A stretch of DNA of 64,000 bases from Citrobacter amalonaticus (GCF_018252635.1 NZ_JAGTXM010000003.1:186001-250000), one strand, 5' to 3'; positions 42,165 through 52,143 are shown, counted from the first letter of the stretch. The notes: generated from the sequence alone by a model not told the origin. Numbers and translations are program-made.

Positions 42165-42881
42165 ATGCAGACCCCGCACATTCTTATCGTTGAAGACGAG
42201 TTGGTAACACGCAACACGTTAAAAAGTATTTTCGAAGCGGAAGGCTATGATGTATTCGAAGCGACTGATGGCGCGGAAATGCATCAAATCCTCTCTGAGT
42301 ATGACATCAACCTGGTGATCATGGATATCAACCTGCCAGGCAAAAACGGTCTTCTGCTGGCGCGTGAACTGCGCGAGCAGGCTAACGTTGCGCTGATGTT
42401 CCTGACCGGTCGCGATAACGAAGTCGATAAAATCCTCGGCCTCGAAATCGGTGCGGACGATTACATCACCAAACCGTTTAACCCGCGCGAACTGACTATC
42501 CGTGCCCGCAACCTTCTGTCTCGTACCATGAACCTGGGTACCGTCAGCGAAGAACGCCGTAGCGTTGAAAGCTACAAGTTCAACGGGTGGGAACTGGACA
42601 TCAACAGCCGTTCTCTGATCGGGCCTGATGGCGAACAGTACAAACTGCCACGCAGCGAGTTCCGCGCCATGCTTCATTTCTGCGAGAACCCGGGCAAGAT
42701 CCAGTCTCGTGCTGAGCTGCTGAAGAAAATGACTGGCCGTGAGCTGAAACCGCATGACCGTACCGTTGATGTGACTATCCGACGCATTCGTAAGCATTTC
42801 GAATCCACGCCGGATACGCCGGAAATCATTGCCACCATTCACGGTGAAGGTTACCGTTTCTGTGGCGATCTGCAGGATTAA
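42165..42881 (+). CDS. arcA: Aerobic respiration control response regulator ArcA
   Basis: A 238-residue OmpR-type response regulator. The receiver domain has the phosphorylated D54 in [14 protein letters not shown]; the winged-helix domain (about 135-235) ends in [14 protein letters not shown]. Phosphorylated by ArcB when quinones are reduced, it represses aerobic respiratory genes. The sequence is essentially that of E. coli. Confidence 0.98.
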   Translation: MQTPHILIVEDELVTRNTLKSIFEAEGYDVFEATDGAEMHQILSEYDINLVIMDINLPGKNGLLLARELREQANVALMFLTGRDNEVDKILGLEIGADDYITKPFNPRELTIRARNLLSRTMNLGTVSEERRSVESYKFNGWELDINSRSLIGPDGEQYKLPRSEFRAMLHFCENPGKIQSRAELLKKMTGRELKPHDRTVDVTIRRIRKHFESTPDTPEIIATIHGEGYRFCGDLQD

Positions 42882-42899
42882 TCGGGTTACCACCGTCAA

Positions 42900-42926
42900 A
42901 AAAACGGCGCGCAATGCGCCGTTTTT
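42900..42926 (+). terminator. Terminator of arcA
   Basis: AAAAACGGCGCGCAATGCGCCGTTTTT is a strong stem with a T run after it and an A run before it, so it may also serve creD from the other strand. Confidence 0.9.
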
Positions 42927-42947
42927 CTTATCTGCTTTTAGCTGAAT

Positions 42948-44309
42948 TTACTTCCACACGCGTAGCGCATCGTCCATCGGTGCTGTCGGTTTCGTCGGCG
43001 TTGGTGTCGATTTCACCCGCGAGAACGCATACCAGTCCAGATGCCGCGTCAGGAACATCACACTCCCCAGCGCCAACAGCAGCACGCTCGTTCCCAGCAG
43101 TAAGGCGCTGTCTTCCGAGCGCAACAGTACCCACATCACGCCATCCAGCGCCAGCAGTGCCAGTGTAAAGACCACGCTGCTACGCCAGCCTTGCAGCACC
43201 GCCTGGAGATAAACCCCATTCATCAGCGCACCCACCAGGCTTGCGACAATCCATGCCAGGGTGAAACCGATGTGTTCTGAGAGTGCCAGCAGCAACAGAT
43301 AAAACATCACCAGCGACAGCCCCACCAGCAGATACTGCATCGGGTGGAGTTTTTTCCCGGTCAACGTTTCGAACACAAAGAAGGCCATAAAGGTCAGCGT
43401 AATCAGCAGAATGGCATATTTTGTCGCCCGATCCGTCAGTTGATACTGATCGGCAGGCGTGGCAACCGCGACGCTAAATGACGGCAGGTTATACCACCCG
43501 TTTTTTCGCGCATCGACAAACCGATCGCCCAGGTTATTGGCAAACCAACTGCTTTGCCACTGCGCCTGAAACCCTGACATGCTGATTTCGCGCTTATCAG
43601 GCAAAAAATCACCGAGGAAGTTGGGATGCGGCCAGTTGCTGGTGAGCGTCATTTGACTGCTACGCCCCACCGGAACCACAGAGAAAGAACCGGTTCCGCT
43701 TAAATTGAGTGACATCGCCAGGTCCACATCGCGCTTCGCCCATTGCGCATCCGGAAGCGGAATGTGGAGCCCTTCCCCGCGGTCCGTTAATCCTGTTCCC
43801 GGTTCGACAGCAAGCGCCATTCCGTTCACCTTCGGCGCTTTCACCACGCCGATACCCCGCGCATCACCCACGCCAACCACGATAAACGGTTTTCCGAGAG
43901 TTACGTTGGGCCGGTTGAGTTCACTCAGTCGCGCGACATCAAACTCCGCTTTCAGCGTGACATCGGTATGCCAGACCTGTCCCTCGTAGATGCCCACTTT
44001 TCGCGGTTCAACGTTCTGGTTACCCTCCACCATCAGTGACTCTGGCAACCAGAAGTGGATAAAGCTGCGCCTGTGCTGCACCTCTTTCTCGTTTTCCAGC
44101 ACGGTGTATAACTCGGTCACAGGTATGGCAATTAGCGGGCCAACCACTTTTTGCGGTCCGCTGGTACTCTGCCGAATCGCATCCTCTACGGCATCGCGAT
44201 AATCAGCACGTTCCACAATAATCTGCCGGACCATCATCAGGGGGATCAGCAGTAACACAATCGCACCGCCCAGGGTGACAATTTTCCAGAACAGGGGGGA
44301 TTTCAACAT
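42948..44309 (-). CDS. creD: Inner-membrane protein CreD
   Basis: A 453-residue CreD/Cet family protein, near the 450 residues of E. coli CreD. One membrane segment near the N-terminus (LFWKIVTLGGAIVLLLIPLMM) is followed by a large periplasmic region and five to six C-terminal membrane segments. It is the strongest target of CreBC and affects colicin E2 tolerance and envelope integrity; its mechanism is unknown. The frame is open far upstream into creC, but MLKSPLFWK is preceded by AAGGAGAACGCT. Confidence 0.94.
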   Translation of the reverse strand: MLKSPLFWKIVTLGGAIVLLLIPLMMVRQIIVERADYRDAVEDAIRQSTSGPQKVVGPLIAIPVTELYTVLENEKEVQHRRSFIHFWLPESLMVEGNQNVEPRKVGIYEGQVWHTDVTLKAEFDVARLSELNRPNVTLGKPFIVVGVGDARGIGVVKAPKVNGMALAVEPGTGLTDRGEGLHIPLPDAQWAKRDVDLAMSLNLSGTGSFSVVPVGRSSQMTLTSNWPHPNFLGDFLPDKREISMSGFQAQWQSSWFANNLGDRFVDARKNGWYNLPSFSVAVATPADQYQLTDRATKYAILLITLTFMAFFVFETLTGKKLHPMQYLLVGLSLVMFYLLLLALSEHIGFTLAWIVASLVGALMNGVYLQAVLQGWRSSVVFTLALLALDGVMWVLLRSEDSALLLGTSVLLLALGSVMFLTRHLDWYAFSRVKSTPTPTKPTAPMDDALRVWK

Positions 44310-44367
44310 AGCGTTCTCCTTATGCAATACCCGCAAAGTACGCACGCTATGTGGAGAGAATTTGAAG

Positions 44368-45792
44368 TTATGTGAAGTGACGGTGAAGTGTGAGCCTTGC
44401 CTCGACACCGCCTTCCGGCCGGTTACGCAATTCCGCACTCCCCTTCAGCAGCCGCGCCACTTCGCGGACGAACGCCAGCCCCAGCCCGCTGCTTTTGAGG
44501 CCATTGTCACGCGGCAGTGAGTAAAAACGCTCGAAAATCCGCGGTAAAGCAAAATCAGGAATGCCCGTACCGGAATCGGCCACCGTCAGCGTCACCCTCT
44601 CTGCATGCGCCTGTGCGCTGAGGGTGATGGTTCCGCCTGCCGGGGTGAAATCAATGGCATTATCCAGCAGATTACCCAACGCCTGTTCCAGCAATGCCGG
44701 ATCCGCAGAAACGCTTAACGTCGAGGGGACACTCACCAGCGTTATCGCCTTCGTCGCCAGTTGAATGGCGCGCGCGTCGCGGATTTGCGCAAACACCTCA
44801 TCGACCGCCACCCCAGAAAGCACAACATCCTGACGGTTTTCCAGCCGCGCCTGGCGCAGCAGGGTTTCAACCAGCGCCTGCATGCGTGCGTTTTGGCTGA
44901 GAATATTATGGGTAAAGCGCTTAACAATGTCCGGAGGCGGATTTTCCCGCAAAATTTCCGCCGCGCCGCGAATGGCCGCCAGCGGACTCTTTAACTCGTG
45001 GGTCAGTGCGTGCACGTACTGTTCGATGTAATTCTTGCCTTCCAGCTTCAGGCGCATGCTCTCCAGCGCCTGAGCCAGCTTGCGCAACTCACTGCTGCCG
45101 AGTTCTGGTAGCCGCATCGGCTGGTTTTCGGTTACGGAATCCGCGTAGCGCGTCAGGCGAGCAATCGAACGGTTAATCCACCAGACCATCCCGACGCCAA
45201 TCACCAGCGCAATGCCAAGCAGAATCGCGCTGGCCCAGAGGATCCGGCGCTCGCTGCGTTTAATCACCGGTGCCATCGCGGCATTGGGTTTTCCGACGCT
45301 GAGCACGCCGATGATCTTTCCGTTGTCGACAATCGGCGCGGCAACGTACATGACCGAGCTTTCCGGATCGGCGGGATCCTGTGGTGTACTGCGCGCACCA
45401 TACTGCCCACGCAGCGTTAGCCAGACATCATTCCAGCGGGAGTAATCCTGACCAACCGCTTTATTGACGGAATCAAACACCACTTTTCCCTGCACGTCCG
45501 TCATGTAGACATGGTACTCGTTGCGAACCTTATTGATGCCGCTGATGTTGGCGCGAAAGGGACGGTTATGCAGTTGCGTAAACGCCTGCGCCAGCTGGCC
45601 ATGCGCCGGGTTACCCGACAGGAGATCGTCACGCGCCAGCGCCGCCAGCAGCGTGGCGGTATCGATCAGCGTCCCTTCCGTTGCGCGCCGTACGCCAGGT
45701 TTAATCTCCTGTACAAAAATAGAGAGAACAAACCACGCGGCAACGGCGACAATCAGGAAGTAGCCCAGCAGCAAACGCATGCCAATGCGCAT
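44368..45792 (-). CDS. creC: Sensor histidine kinase CreC
   Basis: A 474-residue membrane kinase. It has an N-terminal membrane segment (LLLGYFLIVAVAAWFVLSIF), a periplasmic sensor region to about 185, a second membrane segment, a HAMP region, the H-box with H265 in ALTHELKSPLAAIRG and the ATPase motifs (DNAIDFTP; ADSGTGIPDFALPRIFERF; GLGLAFVREVARLL). It senses carbon and growth conditions and phosphorylates CreB. Its start overlaps the creB stop by one base. Confidence 0.96.
   Translation of the reverse strand: MRIGMRLLLGYFLIVAVAAWFVLSIFVQEIKPGVRRATEGTLIDTATLLAALARDDLLSGNPAHGQLAQAFTQLHNRPFRANISGINKVRNEYHVYMTDVQGKVVFDSVNKAVGQDYSRWNDVWLTLRGQYGARSTPQDPADPESSVMYVAAPIVDNGKIIGVLSVGKPNAAMAPVIKRSERRILWASAILLGIALVIGVGMVWWINRSIARLTRYADSVTENQPMRLPELGSSELRKLAQALESMRLKLEGKNYIEQYVHALTHELKSPLAAIRGAAEILRENPPPDIVKRFTHNILSQNARMQALVETLLRQARLENRQDVVLSGVAVDEVFAQIRDARAIQLATKAITLVSVPSTLSVSADPALLEQALGNLLDNAIDFTPAGGTITLSAQAHAERVTLTVADSGTGIPDFALPRIFERFYSLPRDNGLKSSGLGLAFVREVARLLKGSAELRNRPEGGVEARLTLHRHFT
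44372..44387 (-). promoter_or_regulatory. CreB-binding box (cre tag) in front of creD
   Basis: On the minus strand TTCACCGTCACTTCAC fits TTCAC-N6-TTCAC exactly, the CreB recognition sequence. It overlaps the last codons of creC and lies about 60 bases upstream of the creD start. Confidence 0.85.
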
Positions 45793-46481
45793 CAGAGGCT
45801 CCTCAGGCTGTAGCCCATCCCACGATGCGTGTTGATCGGCGAAAGCGTCGGATTGATGGCGCGCAGTTTGGCACGCAGCGTTTTGATGTGCGTATCGACT
45901 GTCCGGTCGTAAGTATCCTGCGCATCGGCCCAGACGATATCCATCAGTTGCTGACGCGAATAGACACGGCCTGGCGACAGCAGCAGCGTTTTCAGCAGCA
46001 AAAACTCATAGCGCGTGAGTGACAGAGGTGTGCCAAACCAGGCCACCTCGGCAGCAGGTTCATTCAGCTCAAAATGACCGGTTTTGACGATGGGTGATGG
46101 CGTGGAAAACTTCTTCACCCGGCGTAGCAGCGTGCGTACTCTGGCGCACACTTCCCGCGGTGAAAACGGTTTGGCGACGTAATCGTCGGCACCGATTTCC
46201 AGCCCCAGCAGGCGGTCCACCTCGTCACTGCGCGCCGTCAGAAAGAGGATCGGTAATGCCGGATGGTGTTCCAGCAATCGTCGGCATAGCTCAAAACCGC
46301 TGATATCCGGCAACCCGACATCAAGAATCGCCACATCCGGGCACTGATGACGCGCTTTATCCAGCGCGGGCAATCCACGCTCAAAGGCTTCCACGATAAA
46401 TCCTTCCTGCTGGAGCATATAAATCAGGGTATCCGCGATGCCCTGCTCATCTTCCACCAGCCAGACCGACACCTGCTGCAT
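45792..46481 (-). CDS. creB: Response regulator CreB
   Basis: A 229-residue OmpR-type regulator. The receiver carries D54 in DVAILDVGLPDISG, and the winged-helix domain ends in DRTVDTHIKTLRAKLRAINP. It binds TTCAC direct repeats such as the one in front of creD. It lies between creA and creC in the creABCD operon. Confidence 0.97.
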   Translation of the reverse strand: MQQVSVWLVEDEQGIADTLIYMLQQEGFIVEAFERGLPALDKARHQCPDVAILDVGLPDISGFELCRRLLEHHPALPILFLTARSDEVDRLLGLEIGADDYVAKPFSPREVCARVRTLLRRVKKFSTPSPIVKTGHFELNEPAAEVAWFGTPLSLTRYEFLLLKTLLLSPGRVYSRQQLMDIVWADAQDTYDRTVDTHIKTLRAKLRAINPTLSPINTHRGMGYSLRSL

Positions 46482-46493
46482 AGTGCTTCCCTG

Positions 46494-46967
46494 TTATTCT
46501 CGCCACGGCATGATAGGTACCGCGCTAATGGCATTTTTCGGCGACCCGTCGACAACCTTGTCGGAATAGGCCAGATAGGCCAGCGCGTTGCGTTTGGCAT
46601 CATAGAAACGCACGACTTGTAAGGATTTGAAGACCAGCGAAGTGCGTTTCTTAAACACCACTTCACCCTGCGCTTTGCCATTCTTGATTCTGTCGCTCAG
46701 TTCTACCGGTCCTACCTGCTGACAGGAGATGGCGGCATCAGAAGTGTCTTCAGCCAGCCCCAGTCCGCCTTTAATGCCACCGGTCTTGGCGCGACTGACG
46801 TAGCAAGTCACGTTTTTGACATCAGGATCGTCGAACGCCTCTACGACAATTTTATGATCCGGTCCAAAGATCTTGAACACCGTATCGACGGAACCGATCT
46901 GTTCGGCAGAGGCCAGCGGTGCCAGCATGACCAACAGGGTGGATAAGATTAAACGCTTGTATTTCAT
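46494..46967 (-). CDS. creA: Periplasmic protein CreA
   Basis: A 157-residue secreted protein with a Sec signal peptide ([20 protein letters not shown], cleavage after ASA). Two cysteines in the mature chain ([12 protein letters not shown] and AISCQQVG) may form a disulfide. The function of CreA is not known. It is the first gene of creABCD and is divergent from rob. The start 11 codons inside the longest frame is chosen for the signal peptide and family length. Confidence 0.94.
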   Translation of the reverse strand: MKYKRLILSTLLVMLAPLASAEQIGSVDTVFKIFGPDHKIVVEAFDDPDVKNVTCYVSRAKTGGIKGGLGLAEDTSDAAISCQQVGPVELSDRIKNGKAQGEVVFKKRTSLVFKSLQVVRFYDAKRNALAYLAYSDKVVDGSPKNAISAVPIMPWRE

Positions 46968-47178
46968 ATTGTTACCATTCTTAAAAATAACACTGTGCAA
47001 TTATTCGACATTGTAAAAGAAACTGTTTAAAGATCACAGGATTACAATAATCTCGTTTTATCGAATTCAAAAAAAGCATTAATGCGCAAAAAAAACACTG
47101 AATGCTAAAACAGCAAAAAATGCTATTATCCAATAATCTGATGTCAGGTGTTTGTAGTTGAAAGGATGAGGATATTTT

Positions 47179-48048
47179 ATGGATCAGGCCGGCATTATTC
47201 GCGACCTCTTAATCTGGCTGGAAGGTCATCTGGATCAGCCCCTGTCGCTTGACAACGTGGCGGCAAAAGCGGGTTATTCCAAGTGGCACCTGCAGAGAAT
47301 GTTTAAGGACGTGACGGGCCACGCGATTGGTGCCTATATCCGTGCACGCCGCTTATCGAAATCCGCTGTTGCGCTTCGCCTGACGGCTCGCCCGATTCTG
47401 GATATTGCTCTGCAATACCGCTTCGACTCTCAACAAACGTTCACCCGCGCCTTTAAGAAACAGTTTTCCCAAACGCCTGCGCTGTATCGTCGCTCACCGG
47501 AATGGAGCGCATTCGGGATTCGTCCTCCGTTGCGGCTGGGTGAGTTTGCCCTGCCTGAGCATAAGTTTGTCACGCTGGAAGATACACCTCTGCTTGGCGT
47601 TACCCAGAGTTACTCGTGTTCGCTGGAACAAATCTCCGATTTCCGCCACGAAATGCGCATCCAGTTCTGGCACGATTTCCTTGGCAACGCGCCTGTGATC
47701 CCGCCCGTGCTGTATGGCCTGAACGAAACGCGCCCCAGTCTTGAAAAAGATGACGAGCAGGAAGTGTTCTACACCACCGCGCTGCCTCAGGAGCAGGCCA
47801 ATGGTTATGTGCAATCCGCACAACCCGTGCTGTTACAGGGTGGCGAGTATGTGATGTTTACCTACGAAGGGCTGGGAACGGGCGTTCAGGAGTTCATTCT
47901 GACTGTCTATGGTACCTGCATGCCGATGCTGAATCTGACGCGTCGCAAAGGGCAGGATATCGAACGGTACTACCCGGCTGAAGATGCCAAAGCCGGTGAC
48001 CGCCCGATTAACCTACGCTGCGAATTCCTGATTCCGATTCGCCGTTAA
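47179..48048 (+). CDS. rob: Right-origin-binding protein Rob, AraC-family regulator
   Basis: A 289-residue regulator of the mar/sox/rob regulon. The N-terminal double helix-turn-helix spans residues 1-110 (IIRDLLIWLEGHLDQPLSLDNVAAKAGYSKWHLQRMF); the C-terminal GyrI-like domain (about 120-289) binds inducers such as bile salts and fatty acids. A probable extended -10 box, TGCTATTAT, ends 50 bases upstream of the start. It is divergent from creA, and its 3' end overlaps gpmB by four bases. Confidence 0.97.
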   Translation: MDQAGIIRDLLIWLEGHLDQPLSLDNVAAKAGYSKWHLQRMFKDVTGHAIGAYIRARRLSKSAVALRLTARPILDIALQYRFDSQQTFTRAFKKQFSQTPALYRRSPEWSAFGIRPPLRLGEFALPEHKFVTLEDTPLLGVTQSYSCSLEQISDFRHEMRIQFWHDFLGNAPVIPPVLYGLNETRPSLEKDDEQEVFYTTALPQEQANGYVQSAQPVLLQGGEYVMFTYEGLGTGVQEFILTVYGTCMPMLNLTRRKGQDIERYYPAEDAKAGDRPINLRCEFLIPIRR

Positions 48049-48692
48049 CGCTGCAGTTCATCCAGTGCGGGGGCGTCCAGATGTGAGACATCCCCCGCCG
48101 TTTCGACCACCCATCCCGGCGCCAGCCACAGGCTCTCCTGATAATCCACCCGCGAAATCGAGCAGTTACGCAGGCGTAAACGACGCTCCGCGTACGCAGG
48201 AAGCCCCAGGATCGTACTGACCAGACAGCCCAGTGCAATGCCATGACTGACCAACAGCGGACGACTCCCCTGCGGCAGATCCAGACAGGCGGCGAGCGCG
48301 CCATGAACACGATCGCTCAACTCCTGCATCGACTCCCCTTCAGGAATACGTCCGTCAACGGTGCCGTTGACTAACTGGCGGCGCCAGTTCTCTTCTTCTT
48401 CAGTCAGGGTATCAATATGACGTTTTTCCAGCACTCCCATGTGCAGCTCGCGCAGGCGGGCGTCTAAGGTGATATCACAGCCACAGGCCTGGGCGATGAT
48501 TTCAGCGGTGCGGCGTGTACGTCCCAAATCGCTACTAATGACGTGGGTGATGCCGAGGCTTTTCGCGCGGTCACCTACCTGCATAGCTTGTTGCTCACCT
48601 TTAGCGGTCAGCGGACTGTCGGACTGGCCTTGAATGCGTCGCTCGGCGTTCCACTGCGTTTCACCGTGGCGAACAAGGTATACCTGTAACAT
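48045..48692 (-). CDS. gpmB: Phosphoglycerate-mutase-like phosphatase GpmB
   Basis: A 215-residue member of the histidine phosphatase (cofactor-dependent phosphoglycerate mutase) family. The signature is [26 protein letters not shown], with the phospho-accepting histidine at position 9. It is annotated as a probable mutase but is more likely a phosphatase on sugar phosphates. It is divergent from yjjX. The longest frame extends upstream into yjjX; the start before [10 protein letters not shown] gives the E. coli length. Confidence 0.93.
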   Translation of the reverse strand: MLQVYLVRHGETQWNAERRIQGQSDSPLTAKGEQQAMQVGDRAKSLGITHVISSDLGRTRRTAEIIAQACGCDITLDARLRELHMGVLEKRHIDTLTEEEENWRRQLVNGTVDGRIPEGESMQELSDRVHGALAACLDLPQGSRPLLVSHGIALGCLVSTILGLPAYAERRLRLRNCSISRVDYQESLWLAPGWVVETAGDVSHLDAPALDELQR

Positions 48693-48741
48693 GCTATTTT
48701 TCCGTATACTGCAAAGAGTTTTTATAAAATCGAGCTTAATT

Positions 48742-49257
48742 ATGCACCATGTTGTCTCAGCAACCACCAATCCCGCCAAAATTCAGGCGATTCTGCAGGC
48801 ATTTAACGAGATCTTCGGTGAAGGATCCTGCCATATTGAGTCTGTAGACGTCGATAGTGGCGTACCAGAACAACCCTTCGGAAGTCCTGAAACGCGTGCT
48901 GGCGCACGGAATCGGGTCGAAAATGCCCGTCGTGCGCGGCCAGACGCTGATTTTTGGGTGGCCATTGAAGCAGGCATTGATGAAGGTGCAACCTTTAGCT
49001 GGGTAGTGATCGAAAACGCCGACCAGCGCGGTGAAGCGCGTTCTGCAACGCTGCCACTTCCAGAAGTCATTCTCGAAAAAGTCCGTCAGGGTGAGGCGCT
49101 TGGGCCGGTGATGTCACACTACACGGGTATTGATAAGATTGGCCGAAAAGAAGGGGCGATTGGCGTATTTACCGCCGGGAAACTGACGCGCGCCAGCGTC
49201 TACCACCAGGCGGTAATTCTGGCGCTCAGTCCGTTTCATAACGCGATTTATCGTTGA
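48742..49257 (+). CDS. yjjX: Inosine/xanthosine triphosphatase YjjX
   Basis: A 171-residue NTPase that removes non-canonical ITP and XTP. The start [21 protein letters not shown] matches the family; [21 protein letters not shown] and SRYTGID-like [20 protein letters not shown] are the conserved substrate regions. The frame is open upstream through the gpmB promoter, but a start there would be unlike the family. Confidence 0.94.
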   Translation: MHHVVSATTNPAKIQAILQAFNEIFGEGSCHIESVDVDSGVPEQPFGSPETRAGARNRVENARRARPDADFWVAIEAGIDEGATFSWVVIENADQRGEARSATLPLPEVILEKVRQGEALGPVMSHYTGIDKIGRKEGAIGVFTAGKLTRASVYHQAVILALSPFHNAIYR

Positions 49258-49261
49258 GTTT

Positions 49262-49342
49262 GTAGGCGGATAAGACGAAGTCGTCATCCAGCGAGGGGGC
49301 GACTGCGAGCCTGATGGCGCTACGCTTATCAGACCTACGAAA
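49262..49342. repeat. REP-like pair between yjjX and trpR
   Basis: GTAGGCGGATAAGACGAAGTCGTCATCC and GCCTGATGGCGCTACGCTTATCAGACC are two diverged, opposed REP units in the convergent gap. Confidence 0.7.
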
Positions 49343-49349
49343 ACACGTT

Positions 49350-49676
49350 TCAGGCGTTTTTCAACAATACGGCTTCCAGCCACTGACGCAGTTCAACAGG
49401 GGCAGATTTCAGGCTGTTAGAACCGCGGGTGATCGTAGCAATTCCTGCGCCCAGCTCGTTTTTAAGCTCACGCTGGCTCATCTCGCCACGTAATAACTCT
49501 TCGATAATGCGTACACGCGTCCCCAGCGCTTCGCGCTCATCCGGGGTTAGCATCAGTTGCAACAGCGGTAAGTGCAGCTCCTCTGCGTAAGACTGGCGGA
49601 GCAACTCCACAAAACGAAGCCACTCCTGATTACGTTGTTCGGCCATCGCCGATGAATAAGGGGAATGCTGGGTCAT
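49350..49676 (-). CDS. trpR: Trp operon repressor
   Basis: A 108-residue all-helical repressor, the E. coli length. The helix-turn-helix is [25 protein letters not shown]. With bound tryptophan it represses trpEDCBA, aroH, mtr and its own gene. The start [15 protein letters not shown] was chosen by length. A matching operator lies 16 bases upstream. Confidence 0.97.
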   Translation of the reverse strand: MTQHSPYSSAMAEQRNQEWLRFVELLRQSYAEELHLPLLQLMLTPDEREALGTRVRIIEELLRGEMSQRELKNELGAGIATITRGSNSLKSAPVELRQWLEAVLLKNA

Positions 49677-49691
49677 GTTATGCCGCCCTGT

Positions 49692-49711
49692 TGTACTCAC
49701 TCACGAGTACA
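49692..49711. promoter_or_regulatory. trp operator in the trpR promoter
   Basis: TGTACTCACTCACGAGTACA is an imperfect palindrome with GTACTC/GAGTAC arms, the TrpR recognition pattern. It overlaps the expected start of trpR transcription and indicates autoregulation. Confidence 0.8.
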
Positions 49712-49733
49712 AATCATAACATAACCCACCGGA

Positions 49734-51671
49734 TTAATAACGTCTCTGCCACTCAGAATCGCTCATCAGGGTGTCTTTCTGCCCCATGAAATAGCGATAA
49801 TAGGCATCATAGGCCAGCACGTTCTTCACATAGCCTCGGGTTTCCGAGAAGGGAATACTCTCGACAAATGCTACGGCGTCGATCCGTCCCGCACTGTTGC
49901 CAAGCCAGGTACGCACACGCCCTGGTCCGGCGTTGTAGGCGGCTGACGAGAAGATCCGATTATTGCCAAACTGCTGGTAGACGTACTGCAGGTAGCTGGT
50001 GCCGATGTTGATATTGGTTTCCGGATCCAGTAACTGATTCTGGCTACTGTAACCCGGAATAGAGAACATCTTCACCGTGTGCGTCGCGGTGCCTGGCATT
50101 ATCTGCATCAGCCCGCTGGCGCCGACCGGCGATTTCACCTTCGGGTTCCAGGCGCTCTCCTGACGTGCGATCGCCATCGCATAGCTTTGCGGAATATCTT
50201 TGCCACGGGTATAGCGGGCGAAGAGATCCTGATACGCCAGCGGGAAGCGTTCTTCCAGATGATCCCAGAGTTTACCGGCGATCGTCGCCTGCACGCTCAG
50301 ATCCCACCACTGATTATTGAAGGCATAACGCGCCAGTTGCGCCTGCTCCGTCTTCGTCCGGCTGGTAACCAGGTTCGCCCATTCGCTACGGGCAGTGTTA
50401 TCCAGATTCCAGTACATCAGTTCACGGACGCGCGCCATTTCCGGCCCCTGGGTCAACGTGTTATTTACATTGTCAGGTGCTTTATCAATTTGCAGAACGT
50501 ATTCTTCTCCAAGGCGCTGCGCGGCCGCCATTGGATAGAAACCGCGCTGCTGCATCAACGCATGCAGGATCTCTTTTGCTTCCGCTTCACGTCCCCGCTC
50601 CAGCAGCAAATCGGCCTGCCAGTAGCGCCATTCGTCCTTTTCCTTCGCTTCCATCGGTAGACGCGCCAGCCAGGTGTTCAGGCCACGGCGATCGCCGGTC
50701 CCGAGCGCCATGCGCACCCGGCGTTCCACCAGCGTCGTGGATTGCGAGCGCATAATTGCATCATCGCGCCATTTCGCCTGCTCGTCGGTAACGTCGTTGC
50801 CCATTAATCGCCAGGCGACAATATCGCGTAGCTCCTGGGTTTGATCCTCATTCAATTGCTGCGCCTGCACCAGTGACGGGATCATCAGACGCGCGTTTTC
50901 CGCATCCTGGCGAGCAACGCTGGCAAAGGCTACGGCGGCCATCTGGCGGGTAAAATCAGTCGCACCGGTGGTGCGCGCAAAGGTCATGACGCTGTTCGGA
51001 TTGTTTGCCAGTGAGATAATCGCTGATGCGATCGTCTGATACTCCGCCGGCATCTGCCCGGCCAGTACCGTCACCAGTCCGGTATTTCCCGCTTTCATCG
51101 CCAGACGAATGCGCTCCAGGTAAGAGAGCGGGTCCTGAGTGCCGGAAGCGCGCCAGACGCTGAACAGTTTGTCACAGGCATTCGGCTGACTCTTCCCGGT
51201 TAACCACAGCGCTTTTGCGCCTTGCCAGGCCTCTTCTGCCTGTCCGGTATTCCACTTCGCGTAGTAATAATTGCACTGCGCCTCGGTGGTTCTCGGTTTC
51301 TCCGGACTAAACGCTAATAACCCGCGCCAGTCTTCACGTCGTGCCAGCTCGTTAACGAAACGCGATTCCAGCGTACGCGCTGGCGGCAGGGTTGGATTGG
51401 CACGGACAAAGTTGGTCACCGTGACGGTCGGCTGATTCATCAGATCATCGGTGATTTGCCGATATTCCAGATAGGGATACAGGGGGTAATTCTTCAGGCC
51501 CGGCATCATCTGCTCCACGACATCCATCTGTCGGTTATCCCAGGCCTGCTTAATTTGTGCGTAACGATTACGCTGTTCATCCAGTGAATCGGCTCGCGCA
51601 GCCTGACTTAACGTCAGCAGGCACACACCGGCGGCAATCAGACGCCAGGTAAATCGTTGGGCTTTGTCCAC
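49734..51671 (-). CDS. slt: Soluble lytic murein transglycosylase Slt70
   Basis: A 645-residue periplasmic exo-transglycosylase that cuts murein to anhydro-muropeptides. The signal peptide ends ...LTLSQAARA. A long superhelical U-shaped domain precedes the lysozyme-like catalytic domain. The catalytic glutamate is in AIARQESAWNPKVKSPVG, followed by ASGLMQIMPGTATH. The length equals the E. coli precursor. It is divergent from trpR on the map order but reads the same strand; a gap of 57 bases holds the trpR operator. Confidence 0.97.
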   Translation of the reverse strand: MDKAQRFTWRLIAAGVCLLTLSQAARADSLDEQRNRYAQIKQAWDNRQMDVVEQMMPGLKNYPLYPYLEYRQITDDLMNQPTVTVTNFVRANPTLPPARTLESRFVNELARREDWRGLLAFSPEKPRTTEAQCNYYYAKWNTGQAEEAWQGAKALWLTGKSQPNACDKLFSVWRASGTQDPLSYLERIRLAMKAGNTGLVTVLAGQMPAEYQTIASAIISLANNPNSVMTFARTTGATDFTRQMAAVAFASVARQDAENARLMIPSLVQAQQLNEDQTQELRDIVAWRLMGNDVTDEQAKWRDDAIMRSQSTTLVERRVRMALGTGDRRGLNTWLARLPMEAKEKDEWRYWQADLLLERGREAEAKEILHALMQQRGFYPMAAAQRLGEEYVLQIDKAPDNVNNTLTQGPEMARVRELMYWNLDNTARSEWANLVTSRTKTEQAQLARYAFNNQWWDLSVQATIAGKLWDHLEERFPLAYQDLFARYTRGKDIPQSYAMAIARQESAWNPKVKSPVGASGLMQIMPGTATHTVKMFSIPGYSSQNQLLDPETNINIGTSYLQYVYQQFGNNRIFSSAAYNAGPGRVRTWLGNSAGRIDAVAFVESIPFSETRGYVKNVLAYDAYYRYFMGQKDTLMSDSEWQRRY

Positions 51672-51849
51672 AAGCTCTTCCTCTAAATATGATACGTCGT
51701 TGCAGCCTCATGCCGCCTAATGATTTCATGCTAACCAGTCATTGGCATTTACGCCACGTCGCGGACACTTTTTTACTTTTACTGCGAGTGAGATCTGCTG
51801 GCTGGGATTGAGAGGGGAAAAAGGCTACACTTCGCCTTTGAAAACATCT

Positions 51850-52110
51850 ATACCCTAAATAATTCGAGTTGCAGGACAAAGCCCAAAGGGCTTTGAACAG
51901 CGCTAGCGCTGGCCCCGGAGGGGTGAAGCCGAAGGCTGAGTCACGCGGCAAGGGAGTGACAAATTCGTCGGGAACGAATTTGACCAGCCGCAGGCTGGCC
52001 TTCGGTGAGAGACAGGATGTCTCTCATTAATCCCCAGGAGCTTACATAAGTAAGTGACTGGGGTGAACGAGTGCAGCCAACGTACATGCAGCTTGAAGTA
52101 TGGCGGGTAT
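51850..52110. mobile_element. 261-bp MITE-like inverted-repeat element made of hairpins
   Basis: The ends ATACCCTAAATAATTCGAGTTGC and the reverse complement of the right end match at 17 of 23 positions. Between them lie consecutive short hairpins at 51877-51895, 51899-51910, 51913-51923, 51927-51937, 51940-51960, 51960-51982, 51984-51998, 52007-52025 and 52032-52063. There is no open frame of note. The outer sequence resembles an enterobacterial intergenic repeat I have seen in several genera. It occupies most of the 472-base slt-ettA gap and is inserted 33 bases before the ettA start, within its leader or promoter. No target duplication could be confirmed. Confidence 0.65.
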
Positions 52111-52143
52111 ATTCATCACGATAAATACAGAGGCGAGTCCAAC

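Noticed and set aside
52054-52143. N-terminal extension of EttA by 30 residues
   Set aside because: These codons lie within the hairpin element and the leader; the GTG start gives the exact family length.
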